From contig NZ_ACJN02000003.1 of assembly GCF_000174435.1 (NCBI RefSeq), positions 450,263 to 514,262 on the forward strand: a stretch of 64,000 nucleotides of DNA, in the 5' to 3' direction. A model generated the notes under the pieces. The model saw nothing but the letters and a program-made list of their open reading frames with translations, had not been told where the DNA came from and made no database searches. Below are positions 1-8,467 of this stretch, one piece after another. The translations under genes and the position numbers were made by a program. Numbering within the stretch: position 1 is the first letter of the stretch; each line of letters begins with the position of its first letter. The DNA comes from Desulfonatronospira thiodismutans ASO3-1 (GTDB lineage Bacteria > Desulfobacterota > Desulfovibrionia > Desulfovibrionales > Desulfonatronovibrionaceae).

Positions 1-82
1 ATAGGATCATGGATTTTTGGAAACAATATGGAAAAGTGCAAAGATTTTTCCGTTAAAAATTAGATAGTTCAACCTGAAAGAC

Positions 83-154
83 GTAAGCATTCTGGGGGTC
101 CTCGATAGTGATAACTGGCACTAGGCTTGATTCCGGCACCCCATGAATGCTTAC
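83..154. mobile_element. 72-bp MITE-like element, 'empty shell'
   Basis: Inverted ends GTAAGCATTCTGGGGGT (83-99) and its near-complement at 138-154 are flanked by a perfect 8-bp direct repeat TGAAAGAC (75-82 and 155-162). GTAA termini with 8-bp duplications are typical of IS66-family ends; no transposase is encoded here, so it would be non-autonomous. Its inside (TGGCACTAGGC, then TTGATTCCGGCACC) aligns with the subterminal parts of the longer element at 1561-1730 but lacks that element's GGGGACAG hairpin. The rest of positions 1-257 shows no gene. Confidence 0.75.
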
Positions 155-257
155 TGAAAGACTACCACAGACGCCGGGCGAAAAATTCCGGAAAGCCCCC
201 CGGTGAAACAGGAAGAAATTTCACTGGACAAGCGCGAAATGTGAATTTAAGACGTTA

Positions 258-1325
258 TTAACTTTTCAGGTTGCGGGAGAATTCAAGCATCCTCTCCACG
301 GCCACCCTGGCCCGGCGGCCTGTTTCAGGATCAACGTGGATCTCGTTTTCTCCGGTTTCCAGGGTATGGGCCAAGTTCTGCAGGCCGTTCATGGCCATCC
401 AGGGACAATGGGCGCAGGCGATGCATTCCACTGTCTCCCCGGCGATGGGGGCTGGAACAAACTCCTTGCCCGGGGCTGCTTGGCGCATTTTGTGAAAGAT
501 TCCCCGGTCAGTAGCCACGATGAATCTTTTGTTGGGCAACTCCTTAGCCGCCTTGATAATCTGGGTGGTGGAACCCACTACGTCAGCCTGCTCTATGACC
601 TCCCGCGGCGACTCCGGATGCACCAGGACTCCGGCATCTGGAATGTCCAGACGCATCTGCTTCAAGGCCTCGGCCTTAAATTCTTCGTGCACTACACAGG
701 CCCCGTCCCAGGATATCAGATCAGCCCCGGTTTGTTGCCGGACATAGTCTCCCAGATACTTATCCGGTGCCCAGAGAATCTTTTCGCCCTTTTCATGCAG
801 GTGTCTGACCACTTTTTCGGCTATACTTGAGGTGACCACCCAGTCTGAGCGGGCTTTCACCTCGGCGCTGGTGTTGGCATAAACCACCACGGTACGCTCC
901 GGATGCTCATCACAGAACGTTGCAAAATCCTCAGCCGGACACCCCAGGTCCAGGGAACAGGTGGCGTCCAGGTCCGGCATGAGCACTTTTTTTTCAGGGT
1001 TGAGTATTTTGGCTGTCTCGCCCATAAAGCGCACCCCGGCCACCACCAGGGTGGAAGCGGGATGTTCGTTGCCGAAGCGGGCCATGTCCAGGGAATCCGA
1101 TGTGAATCCCCCGGTCTCGGCAGCCAGCTCCTGCAGTTCAGCTGAAACATAGTAATGAGCCACCAGAACGGCATCTTTTTCCCTGAGCAGTATTTTTATC
1201 CTGTCTTTCAGTTCCTGCCTGGATTTCGGGGCCATATCCTCTTCAAGCTCTTCAATAGTCTTTCCCTGGGGCAGATATTGCTTGATAACTTCCGAATCCA
1301 GAGCTCTTGCATTCTTTTCAACCAT
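258..1325 (-). CDS. nadA: Quinolinate synthase NadA
   Basis: Condenses iminoaspartate with dihydroxyacetone phosphate to quinolinate in de novo NAD synthesis; a cytosolic [4Fe-4S] enzyme. The 355-aa protein has the family signature AHYY near residues 56-59 and cysteines in the three expected places: ATCSLDLGC (about 123), [10 protein letters not shown] (about 210) and [10 protein letters not shown] (about 300). Length is normal for the family. ATG at 1325 is preceded on the minus strand by a strong AAGGAGG ribosome site. No nadB or nadC lies next to it in the window. Confidence 0.97.
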   Translation of the reverse strand: MVEKNARALDSEVIKQYLPQGKTIEELEEDMAPKSRQELKDRIKILLREKDAVLVAHYYVSAELQELAAETGGFTSDSLDMARFGNEHPASTLVVAGVRFMGETAKILNPEKKVLMPDLDATCSLDLGCPAEDFATFCDEHPERTVVVYANTSAEVKARSDWVVTSSIAEKVVRHLHEKGEKILWAPDKYLGDYVRQQTGADLISWDGACVVHEEFKAEALKQMRLDIPDAGVLVHPESPREVIEQADVVGSTTQIIKAAKELPNKRFIVATDRGIFHKMRQAAPGKEFVPAPIAGETVECIACAHCPWMAMNGLQNLAHTLETGENEIHVDPETGRRARVAVERMLEFSRNLKS

Positions 1326-1847
1326 ACTTCCTCCTTAAAGCTGCTGCATCTGACTGAATATAATAATATAGAACCAAACACCATCCCGGTCAACTTGCCT
1401 CAATTCAGGCTCAACAGCCAGAGACAACAGGTTTCGAGAGTGCCTGTCACCAATTGGACAGGCTGGAAAATTATTGCATTTTCGCTGTAGTGCTGAAAGG
1501 GCGCAAAAACCTCCATGGGCCGAATCCAGGAACCTGCAAGAGATGTAAAATGGCTTATTCGTAACCATTCAGGGGGTGCCGTAATCACGCCTCTGGCGTG
1601 ACCGGGGACAGTCCCGCACTTATTTTTTTCTGATGGACAATTTTTGGCTGTTGGCGTTGGAAAAATAAGTGCGGGACTGTCCCCAGGCCTGGTGCCAGCA
1701 ATCAATACCGAGAAACCCCTGAATGGTTACGCTTATTCGGTTCTGTTTGCAGGCTCTAATACTTGCGGTCATGGGTACTTTGCTGTTATCAGATCTGTAA
1801 CAGGCCGCTTAAGGCACTGCCTCAAACCTTTTAACCCACCATTTACC
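1326..1847. other. Non-coding gap with a MITE-like insertion
   Basis: 522 bp between the start of nadA and the likely start of the U32 gene. It holds the element at 1561-1730 and a small hairpin, CCTGTC (1443-1448) with GACAGG (1457-1462). An open frame runs through the element into the U32 gene from 1644, but it reads through repeat sequence and is not likely to be translated. Promoters for the two divergent genes should lie here; none is clear. Confidence 0.6.
1561..1730. mobile_element. 170-bp MITE-like element with hairpin cargo
   Basis: Perfect 15-bp inverted ends GTAACCATTCAGGGG (1561-1575 and 1716-1730) sit between exact 8-bp duplications GCTTATTC (1553-1560 and 1731-1738). Inside is a long hairpin: GGGGACAGTCCCGCACTTAT near 1604 pairs with its complement ending near 1684. 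A second mini-hairpin, CACGCCTCTGGCGTG, lies beside the left arm. The shell matches the 72-bp element at 83-154, and the hairpin matches the one inside 18807-18947, so shell and cargo appear to be separate modules. No coding capacity. Confidence 0.85.
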
Positions 1848-3782
1848 ATGACCAGACCCGAAATCCTGGCCCCGGCCGGGCAAGAGGCCTCGTTTCTGGC
1901 CGCCCTGGCCGCAGGAGCGGATGCAATATACTGCGGGCTCAAACATTTCTCGGCCCGGGCCGAGGCGGACAACTTTTCCCTGTCCCGGCTGGCGGCCCTT
2001 AGACAGCTGGCCGGGGAGCAAAACGTCAGGGTCTACGTGGCCTTGAACACCCTTATAAAGCCCCAAGAGTTAGACAAGGCCGGACGTCTCCTGGACCGTC
2101 TGCAGCGTTTTGTCCAGCCCGACGCGGTCATCTTTTCCGATCCGGGCCTGGTGGATATCGCCCGCCAGGCCGGCCTGGAATGCGAGCTGCACCTGTCCAC
2201 TCTGGGGGCTCTGACCTCGCGCACCGGCCAACGCCGGCTTGCAGACATGGGGGTATCCAGAGCTGTTCTGCCCCGGGAACTGGATATTGATGAAATCAGG
2301 AAAACCGCGGACAAGAGCCCTTTGCAGCTGGAAGTATTCGTGCACGGAGCCCTGTGTTACGGTGTGTCCGGGCGCTGCTGGTGGAGCAGCTACCTGGGAG
2401 GCAAAAGCGGGCTGCGTGGGAGGTGCGTACAACCCTGCCGCAGGAGCTATGATTACAAGGGACAGCGAGGCAATTACTTTTCCTGCCTGGACCTGGAACT
2501 GGATGTACTGGTAAAAACCCTGCTCACCGTGCCCAACCTGTCTGCCTGGAAAATAGAGGGCCGTAAAAAGGGAGCCCACTACGTATTTTATACCACCACT
2601 GCCTACAGGCTTTTGCGAGATAATCCTGATGATGCAGACACCAAAAAAGAGGCCCAGGGTCTTCTGGAGCAGGCCCTGGGCCGCAAGAGCACTCATTACA
2701 ACTTTTTGCCCCAGAGACCTTTTGTGCCCTTAAGCCCTGCCCGGGAGCCGGGCTCCGGAAGACACCTGGGTGTAGTCAAAGGCAGCCGCAGCAAAAGCTA
2801 TATAAATCCGGCCATCCAGCTTTTGCCCGGGGACCTGGTGCGCGTGGGACAGGAAGGCGAGACCGGCCACAAACTGATAAAAATCAAAAAAACCGTACCC
2901 GGCAAAGGCCGCTTTGACCTGCCAGGAAGCTGCAGGCCGGGTTTGCCTGCTTTTCTGATAGATCGCCAGGAAACAGAACTGACAGGGCTGATCCAGGACC
3001 TGGAAAGTAAAATCATTGATCCTGAAATCAGGCCCGGTGCCAGCCGGTTTATATATCAGTTGCCAGCACCGCTAAAAAAGAAAAGTGCCCGGGCCTTAAA
3101 TCTGGAGGTCTTTCGCTTTGCCCCGCGCAAAAAAGGCCCCCTGGGTATTCACTTGAGCCTGGATCCTCAAAGAGGCGTGATCTCCGGCCCGCTCCGGGAC
3201 AACTGGTATTTTCTGCCCCCGGTAATCTGGCCCAGGGAAGAAGAAGAGTGGCAGGAAATCATAACAGGTCTACAAAAAAAAGGCGCCCGGAATTTTGTCC
3301 TGGGGTCCGTGTGGCAGGTGGACATGTTCAAGACACCGGAAAAACTAAATCTCTGGGCAGGGCCTTATGCCAACATCGCCAATCCGGCTGCGCTGAAAAT
3401 ACTGCAGGAACTTGGATTTAAGGGGGCGGTGCTAAGCCCCGAGCTATCCAGGGAAGACTTCATGCAGATGGCCCACAAGGCCTGCATCCAGGTGGGGATA
3501 GTCATCAAAGGGCTATGGCCGGTATCCATCTCCAGGACCTTTGCCGCGGAAGCCAGGCCTTTCCTGCCTTTTATCAGCCCCAAAAAGGAAACCTTCTGGG
3601 CTGCCAAACGAGATGCCAATATTTATATCTATCCCAACTGGGAGATAAATCTAACCGAGTTTGAATCCGACCTGCGCCGGGCCGGCTTCTCCCTGCTCCT
3701 GCACTTAAAAGAGCCTTTGCCCAGAAAAATCACCCTGAAAGACCGCCCCGGGCTCTGGAACTGGGAACAGGGGCTGGTTTGA
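1848..3782 (+). CDS. Peptidase U32 family protein (RlhA/TrhP-like)
   Basis: 644-aa protein of the U32 'collagenase-like' family. Characterised members (E. coli RlhA, TrhP) are RNA hydroxylation factors acting on 23S rRNA or tRNA rather than proteases. The N-terminal half has the U32 core: EILAPAG at the start, then the cysteine set GALCYGVSGRCWW...GRCVQPCR (about residues 165-195) that should bind an iron-sulfur cluster. The C-terminal half is the longer RlhA-like extension. I place the start at ATG 1848 (MTRPEILAPAG), because the in-frame extension back to 1644 is repeat sequence. No clear Shine-Dalgarno site. Which RNA it modifies cannot be told. Confidence 0.85.
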   Translation: MTRPEILAPAGQEASFLAALAAGADAIYCGLKHFSARAEADNFSLSRLAALRQLAGEQNVRVYVALNTLIKPQELDKAGRLLDRLQRFVQPDAVIFSDPGLVDIARQAGLECELHLSTLGALTSRTGQRRLADMGVSRAVLPRELDIDEIRKTADKSPLQLEVFVHGALCYGVSGRCWWSSYLGGKSGLRGRCVQPCRRSYDYKGQRGNYFSCLDLELDVLVKTLLTVPNLSAWKIEGRKKGAHYVFYTTTAYRLLRDNPDDADTKKEAQGLLEQALGRKSTHYNFLPQRPFVPLSPAREPGSGRHLGVVKGSRSKSYINPAIQLLPGDLVRVGQEGETGHKLIKIKKTVPGKGRFDLPGSCRPGLPAFLIDRQETELTGLIQDLESKIIDPEIRPGASRFIYQLPAPLKKKSARALNLEVFRFAPRKKGPLGIHLSLDPQRGVISGPLRDNWYFLPPVIWPREEEEWQEIITGLQKKGARNFVLGSVWQVDMFKTPEKLNLWAGPYANIANPAALKILQELGFKGAVLSPELSREDFMQMAHKACIQVGIVIKGLWPVSISRTFAAEARPFLPFISPKKETFWAAKRDANIYIYPNWEINLTEFESDLRRAGFSLLLHLKEPLPRKITLKDRPGLWNWEQGLV

Positions 3783-3847
3783 ATTACCGGCAATTTATAA
3801 CTTGACCAAAAACCTTTGGATGTTATAATCAAACAAAACAAAATAAA

Positions 3848-4156
3848 GTGAGCATAGAGAAAGTTGTGGATTCGCTGACCACTTTCCATTTGTGTGACCA
3901 TGCTCGTCAAGAAATGCAACGTCGCGGGATTGAATACGAGGTAGTGGTGGAAGTGCTTGCTAACCCTGAACAGGTATTAACAATAAATTCAAGACGAAAA
4001 GTTTATCAATCACGCATGGTTACAGAACATACCAACAGACAATACTTATACAGGATTTTCGTGGATTTTGACCGCAACCCCCCTGTGATAGTCACAGCAT
4101 ACAGAACCGGCAAAATCACAAAGTATTGGAGGCAACAGCATGAAAATAATTTATGA
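3848..4156 (+). CDS. DUF4258-type protein, putative toxin
   Basis: 102 aa with a GTG start at 3848. The sequence (HARQEMQRRGI near the N-terminus, then an RIFVDFDRNPPVIVTAYRT strand and a KITKYWR tail) fits the DUF4258 family of small RelE-like proteins, often paired with DUF2283 partners. The next gene is such a DUF2283 protein and overlaps it by 17 bp, the usual layout of a toxin-antitoxin pair. A possible downstream ATG start would shorten the N-terminus. Toxicity is inferred from family and arrangement only. Confidence 0.7.
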   Translation: MSIEKVVDSLTTFHLCDHARQEMQRRGIEYEVVVEVLANPEQVLTINSRRKVYQSRMVTEHTNRQYLYRIFVDFDRNPPVIVTAYRTGKITKYWRQQHENNL

Positions 4157-4364
4157 CCAGGAAACTGATACTCTGACCCTGATATTTTCTGAAGCAACCA
4201 TTGAAGAGAGTGATGAAGACAAGCCCGGAGTCATTTTGGATTATGACAGCACGGGCAATCTGGTCTCCATGGAAATCCTGGAAGCCTCCAAACGGGTAAT
4301 GAAGCCCTCTGCCATCGAATATCACGTGGCACCTGAAGCAAAACCTGCAACAGTTCAGGGATAA
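4140..4364 (+). CDS. DUF2283 family protein, putative antitoxin partner
   Basis: 74 aa beginning MKIIYDQETDTLTLIFSEA, the DUF2283 signature of a small acidic protein. ATG at 4140 lies inside the end of the preceding DUF4258 gene and has a good GGAGG ribosome site at 4128-4132, so the pair is co-transcribed and probably translationally coupled. No DNA-binding motif is visible, so any repression of the operon would be indirect. It converges on the DUF697 gene, whose stop is about 20 bp away. Confidence 0.75.
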   Translation: MKIIYDQETDTLTLIFSEATIEESDEDKPGVILDYDSTGNLVSMEILEASKRVMKPSAIEYHVAPEAKPATVQG

Positions 4365-4382
4365 TCAGCTTGTTTTTCTACT

Positions 4383-5609
4383 TTATATCGGCCGCACCAT
4401 CCTGCGGGCGTGCCGTCCCAGACGCCAGACCAGAAAGCCGTTCAGGGCGCCTTCCCCGGCTTTGGGCAGGGCATAGCGTGTTGCATCGGCAGCTGCGGAA
4501 ACCCCAGTGGCGAAGGATATCTCCCCGAATATGCTCTCGTAATAATCCCCGAAGGTCTCTACTCCGGCCTCTGAATGTTCCCCGATAATCCCGCTCAGGT
4601 AGGCCTGAATAATGGACCGGGCCAGTATGGTCAGGCTCTGGCCCATGGCCGGGCGCAGGTTGTAGATCTGCAGAAGCTCGCTTATGAGCTTGAGGGATGC
4701 GTAGAGGACAATTAACTGATCAATAAACTTAATGGGCGAGGCAGCCGTACCCAGACCCACATTGCGGCTGTAGAGGCGGATTCTTCTGTTGGCGGCCCTG
4801 TCCAGGGCATGGACAAAGGTTTCATCCATCTGCTTGAGCCAGGTGGCTGAGTCCAGGTGACCGTAACTGTCCAGAAGATTCTGACGGTAAGAATCAATTC
4901 TGGCCAACTCCTGCCTGTCCAGTCCCAGGGTGTCCGCGTCAACATCTTTTACCTTGTAATCCTTGAGATAACCTGCCAGCACCTCCCTGGCTTCATCCTG
5001 CTTCTGCTGGGCCAGCCAGCGGAATCTGCGTCTCTGAGCCAGCATCTTCAGAGCATTTATGTCCACTTTGGATAGACTGCGAAAGGCCAGAAACCTTCCT
5101 GCAAGCTTGATGATCACCATCAGGATCATGGCCGAAAAAAGGGCAAAGCCGGATACAGCCAGGATATTCCAGGGCATGTTCAGTGCAGCCACCTGCCCGG
5201 CGAATCTGACCCCCTGGCTGACCAGGAAAAGCCCTAGAACTGCCCCCAGGAATACCGCCGTCCACAGGGCGGTCCTGTAAATGACCCTGGGAATCCGGAT
5301 ACCGGTACGTTCCAGGTCCAGCATCTTTTCTTCCAGCTGCCTTTTCAGCTTTTCCTGTTCCCGGCGAAGCTCCTGCATTTCTTCAGGCGAAACATCGCGT
5401 ACATCATGATCCCTGCCGGGCTCCGGATCAGGCTGCCCCAGACCGCTGTCGCGCCGGCGATAACCTGCATCGCTGGTTTCATTCCCGGTCTTGCCCGAAC
5501 CTTCTACCTGTCTGGCATCCTGATCTTTTTGCTCCCTGCTTTCCTGTTCCCTTCCCTCAGGAACCTGATCCAGGGGATCACCAATTAGAACTTGTCTTTT
5601 TTTACTCAT
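4383..5609 (-). CDS. DUF697 (YcjF-like) inner-membrane protein
   Basis: 408 aa. Residues 1-75 are polar and disordered-looking (rich in E, Q, D, G, R). A short charged helical stretch follows (EEMQELRREQEKLKRQ), then two hydrophobic segments near residues 112-135 and 145-170. The C-terminal half has the DUF697 pattern with GLGTAASPIKFID and a second hydrophobic region. E. coli YcjF is the best-known relative; its role is unclear. No partner GTPase (YcjX type) is nearby. It stands alone, convergent with the DUF4258/DUF2283 pair. Confidence 0.7.
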   Translation of the reverse strand: MSKKRQVLIGDPLDQVPEGREQESREQKDQDARQVEGSGKTGNETSDAGYRRRDSGLGQPDPEPGRDHDVRDVSPEEMQELRREQEKLKRQLEEKMLDLERTGIRIPRVIYRTALWTAVFLGAVLGLFLVSQGVRFAGQVAALNMPWNILAVSGFALFSAMILMVIIKLAGRFLAFRSLSKVDINALKMLAQRRRFRWLAQQKQDEAREVLAGYLKDYKVKDVDADTLGLDRQELARIDSYRQNLLDSYGHLDSATWLKQMDETFVHALDRAANRRIRLYSRNVGLGTAASPIKFIDQLIVLYASLKLISELLQIYNLRPAMGQSLTILARSIIQAYLSGIIGEHSEAGVETFGDYYESIFGEISFATGVSAAADATRYALPKAGEGALNGFLVWRLGRHARRMVRPI

Positions 5610-5765
5610 TTGCGGGTCCTGTTAAATTTTGTCCTATAAAAAACGAAAACTTATCATTGTCGGCTACTGATTAGACCCGGGACTGTCAATGCTGTAAGTC
5701 TTATTAACCGCTCAACCCACGCTGGAAAGAAGAAAAAAGTCTCTTGGTTTGCTTTACCCTTTTGT

Positions 5766-5793
5766 TTGACATATCCTGTCTTAGTGCTAACAT
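5766..5793 (+). promoter_or_regulatory. Sigma-70-type promoter of the AbrB-like/RelE-like pair
   Basis: TTGACA (5766-5771), a 16-bp spacer and TAACAT (5788-5793), 27 bp before the start codon. Just downstream (5791-5810) lies CATGCATTCATGCAATCATG, a near-palindromic run with repeated CATGCA. It sits where an autoregulating antitoxin would bind. An AGGAGG ribosome site follows at 5811-5816. Confidence 0.6.
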
Positions 5794-5820
5794 GCATTCA
5801 TGCAATCATGAGGAGGATAT

Positions 5821-6072
5821 ATGGGAACAGTTAAAACAATCGGCAAAAGTGGTCAGGTATCACTTGGGAAAAAATTTGCCGGTCAACAAGTCCTGGTGGA
5901 TGAAATAGAAGAAGGAGTCTGGATCTGCAAAGTCGGGCGTTTTATACCTGAAAGCGAGCAGTGGCTTCATGCTCCGAAAATAAAGGAGGAGCTTGACCTG
6001 GCAATCGACTGGGCGGAAAAAAATCCACCCCGGACAAGTGACCTGAGCAGTATTGAAGAGCAAGTAGAGTGA
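5821..6072 (+). CDS. AbrB/MazE-like antitoxin
   Basis: 83 aa. The start MGTVKTIGKSGQVSLGKKFA resembles the swapped-hairpin AbrB/SpoVT DNA-binding fold, and the acidic C-terminal part would be the toxin-binding tail. It is preceded by a clear promoter, a palindrome and AGGAGG, and its stop overlaps the start of the next gene. This is the expected order for a type II antitoxin. Family assignment rests on the short N-terminal pattern, so it is moderate. Confidence 0.6.
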   Translation: MGTVKTIGKSGQVSLGKKFAGQQVLVDEIEEGVWICKVGRFIPESEQWLHAPKIKEELDLAIDWAEKNPPRTSDLSSIEEQVE

Positions 6073-6386
6073 TGTCCCGGCAAGATCATGAACCTGTCAA
6101 GCTGGATCTGAACAACCCCGTATTCCAAAGACATCTCTTCAGACTGCAAAAAAATGAACAGTTGGCTGTTTTAGGAACCTTGCGGAAAATATCGAAAATG
6201 TCCTGGCAGCAAGTATATCAAGACCGGGGTTTAAACTGGGAAGTGATTTCTTCCCGCTCAGGCCCACACGGTGCCAGACTGTATACATTCAGAATTGGAC
6301 AAGGCTTTCGAGGCGTTGCTTTCCATGAGCAAACCTGGCTGCGAATTCTCTCGTTGCACCCGGATCATGACACTGCTTACAAATAG
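6072..6386 (+). CDS. Small RelE-like putative toxin
   Basis: 104 aa from ATG 6072 (an overlapping GTG at 6069 is also possible). The pattern WQQVYQDRGLNWEVIS, then YTFRIGQGFRGVAF and the tail LRILSLHPDHDTAY resembles small RelE-superfamily proteins that pair with antitoxins. Basic and aromatic residues in the last strands fit an RNase-like fold, but I cannot name catalytic residues. The ATG uses the last base of the antitoxin stop region, so the two genes are coupled. Confidence 0.55.
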   Translation: MSRQDHEPVKLDLNNPVFQRHLFRLQKNEQLAVLGTLRKISKMSWQQVYQDRGLNWEVISSRSGPHGARLYTFRIGQGFRGVAFHEQTWLRILSLHPDHDTAYK

Positions 6387-6427
6387 CGGATCTGCCGCGT
6401 TGGACCGGGCCGCGATATTGTGCGCTT

Positions 6428-6601
6428 GTAACCATTCAGGGGGACCTCGGTGGTGGCTGATGGCACAAGGCCAGGGGACTGTCCCCGCTAAGTGATGATT
6501 ATGAAGCTTCACAAAATTTTGCGTCTGTACTTTTCATATTGTGCAGTAAAAGTGTCGCGGGGACTGTCCCCCTGGCCGGTATCAGCCCCCTGAATGGTTA
6601 C
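6428..6601. mobile_element. 174-bp MITE-like element with hairpin cargo
   Basis: Perfect 16-bp inverted ends GTAACCATTCAGGGGG (6428-6443 and 6586-6601) with exact 8-bp target duplications GTGCGCTT (6420-6427 and 6602-6609). Inside, GGCCAGGGGACTGTCCCCGC pairs with GCGGGGACTGTCCCCCTGGCC. Same shell as 1561-1730 but a different hairpin core. The 6610-6750 stretch after it shows nothing recognisable. Confidence 0.85.
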
Positions 6602-6750
6602 GTGCGCTTCATTGCCAAATGGCTGCCATGATGCAGGTGCAAAAAACCGGTGCTTCAGGCTTGAGCCCCTGGCCCTGCCCCGGCAGGGCGGAGCACTGTA
6701 TGTCCAGCTTCAGGACCAGAAACCGAATCCGGCTTCGGGTTTATCTCTGA

Positions 6751-6921
6751 TTATGCCTTCTTCAGATCTTCAATAATCTTTTGCAGCTACCCGCACTGTT
6801 TTGCCGGGTCAGACATCGCCTGAGCCGACGAATTCATGGCATCAGTGTTTTCCCTGGAAATGCGATTCACATCTACCATGCTCTTGTTCAGTTCCTCGCT
6901 GGTAGAGGACTGCTCTTCAAT
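6751..6921 (-). pseudogene. Remnant of a methyl-accepting chemotaxis protein C-terminus
   Basis: Read on the minus strand, this stretch gives EEQSSTSEELNKSMVDVNRI, then SAQAMSD...LQKIIEDLKKA and a stop. That is the conserved signalling-helix tail of chemotaxis receptors, about 57 codons. An in-frame TAG (6789-6787) interrupts it and nothing upstream remains. It joins the stop codon of yifB directly. The 12-bp sequence TCTTCAATAATC occurs at both ends of the remnant (6767-6778 and 6914-6925), which suggests loss of the rest by recombination at short homology. Confidence 0.75.
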
Positions 6922-8449
6922 AATCCTGGCGGTCCAGGCTGCGGTAGTTGATGGCTTCACTCAGGTGGGCTGTACTGATATGCTCCTGGCCTTCCAGATC
7001 GGCAACGGTCCTGGCCAGACGCAGAATCCTGGTATGTGCCCTGGCGGACAGGGCCAGACGCTGAACAGCCACCTCCAGAAATGCATGCTCTTCCTGGCCC
7101 AGGCTGCAGAATTCAGACAGCCATTTGCCCGAAAGCTGGCTGTTGGTCAGAAAAGGCAGGTCCTGGTATCTTTTCTCCTGAATCTGCCTGGCCCTGTTGA
7201 TGCTGGCCTTCATCTCCCCTGAATCCATGGAACTTCTGGCCTTTTTCAACTCTTCATAAGGCACGGAAGGCACTTCTATATGCAGATCAATGCGGTCCAG
7301 AAGAGGACCGGAGATGCGGTAGCGGTAACGCTGGATCTGGGTGGGTGTGCAGGTGCAGGGATGCTGATCATGAGTAAGATACCCACATGGGCATGGGTTC
7401 ATGGCCGCCACCAGCATAAAATCCGCCGGGTAGCGAAGGGACATGGCCGCCCTGGAAATGGTCACTTCGCCGTCCTCCAGGGGCTGACGCAGGACCTCCA
7501 GGACATGTTTTTTAAACTCCGGCAGTTCGTCCAGGAACAGAACTCCCCTGTGGGCCAGGGAGACCTCCCCCGGGCGCGGGTAATGCCCCCCGCCGATGAG
7601 CCCTGCATCAGATATGGTATGATGCGGACTTCTGAAGGCCCGCTGAACTATCATGGCCTGCTGGGGATCCAGCTGACCGGACACGCTGTATATCTTGGTA
7701 ACTTCCAGGGCCTCTTCAAAGCTGAGCCCCGGCAGCACCGTGGGGATTCTCTGGGCCAGCATGGTCTTGCCGCTGCCGGGAGGACCGATGAAAAGCAGGT
7801 TGTGCGCCCCTGCTGCAGCTATTTCAATGGCCCGTTTGGCATTGTCCTGGCCTTTGACTTCGGAAAAATCCACAAGGAAATCGGCACCTCTTTGCCACAG
7901 AGTGTCGATATCAAAGTGCACGGGCTCCTGGTCAATCTCCCCGGAAAGAAATCTCACTGCCTGGCCCAGACTGTCCATGCCGTACACCGGAATGCCCTGG
8001 ACCACAGCTGCCTCCTGGGCGTTGACCGCTGGAACCATTACCGCCCTGGCCTTGTCGTTTCTGGCCTTGAGAGCCAGGGGCAGGGAGCCGTTTATGGCCT
8101 TAAGTTCACCCGTGAGGGAGAGTTCGCCGGACATGAATATATTCTGGATGTTTTCGGCTGGAACAATGCCTGAGGCTGCCAGCAGCCCCAGGGCCAGGGG
8201 CAGGTCGTAACTGCTGCCTTCCTTGCGCACGTCTGCAGGAGCCAGGTTGATGGTTATCCTGGCGGGAGGCAGCTTGTATCCGCTGTTTTTCAGGGCTGAA
8301 AAGACCCTTTCCTTGCTCTCCTTGACCGCACCTTCGGCCAGACCCACCAGGGTAAAGGCAGGCATACCCGCCCTGGAATAGTCCACTTCCAGTTCGATGC
8401 GGATGGCGTCAATGCCTAAAAGCGCTGCAGTGGTAATTTTGGCGAACAT
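6917..8449 (-). CDS. YifB/ComM-type Mg-chelatase-like AAA+ ATPase
   Basis: 510 aa. N-terminal domain with the ChlI-like fold (LLGIDAIRIELEVDYSRAG), a central AAA+ module with Walker A GPPGSGKTML (about 220) and Walker B LFLDELPEF, the zinc-type CPCGY...CTCTPTQI region, and the C-terminal SLDR end. Relatives include ComM, a branch-migration helicase used in natural transformation; most YifB proteins lack a tested role. Length is normal. It lies 18 bp after lepB on the same strand. Its 3' end is joined to a chemotaxis-receptor relic but the reading frame looks complete. Confidence 0.92.
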   Translation of the reverse strand: MFAKITTAALLGIDAIRIELEVDYSRAGMPAFTLVGLAEGAVKESKERVFSALKNSGYKLPPARITINLAPADVRKEGSSYDLPLALGLLAASGIVPAENIQNIFMSGELSLTGELKAINGSLPLALKARNDKARAVMVPAVNAQEAAVVQGIPVYGMDSLGQAVRFLSGEIDQEPVHFDIDTLWQRGADFLVDFSEVKGQDNAKRAIEIAAAGAHNLLFIGPPGSGKTMLAQRIPTVLPGLSFEEALEVTKIYSVSGQLDPQQAMIVQRAFRSPHHTISDAGLIGGGHYPRPGEVSLAHRGVLFLDELPEFKKHVLEVLRQPLEDGEVTISRAAMSLRYPADFMLVAAMNPCPCGYLTHDQHPCTCTPTQIQRYRYRISGPLLDRIDLHIEVPSVPYEELKKARSSMDSGEMKASINRARQIQEKRYQDLPFLTNSQLSGKWLSEFCSLGQEEHAFLEVAVQRLALSARAHTRILRLARTVADLEGQEHISTAHLSEAINYRSLDRQDY

Positions 8450-8467
8450 TGGTCCTGCCGGTGAAAA

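Noticed and set aside
1644-1847. N-terminal extension of the U32 gene by 68 codons
   Set aside because: The stretch reads through the MITE-like element and its flank; the conserved protein begins at ATG 1848.
7280-8173. Long plus-strand open frame of 297 codons inside yifB
   Set aside because: Antisense shadow of a clearly conserved gene; the translation has no family pattern.
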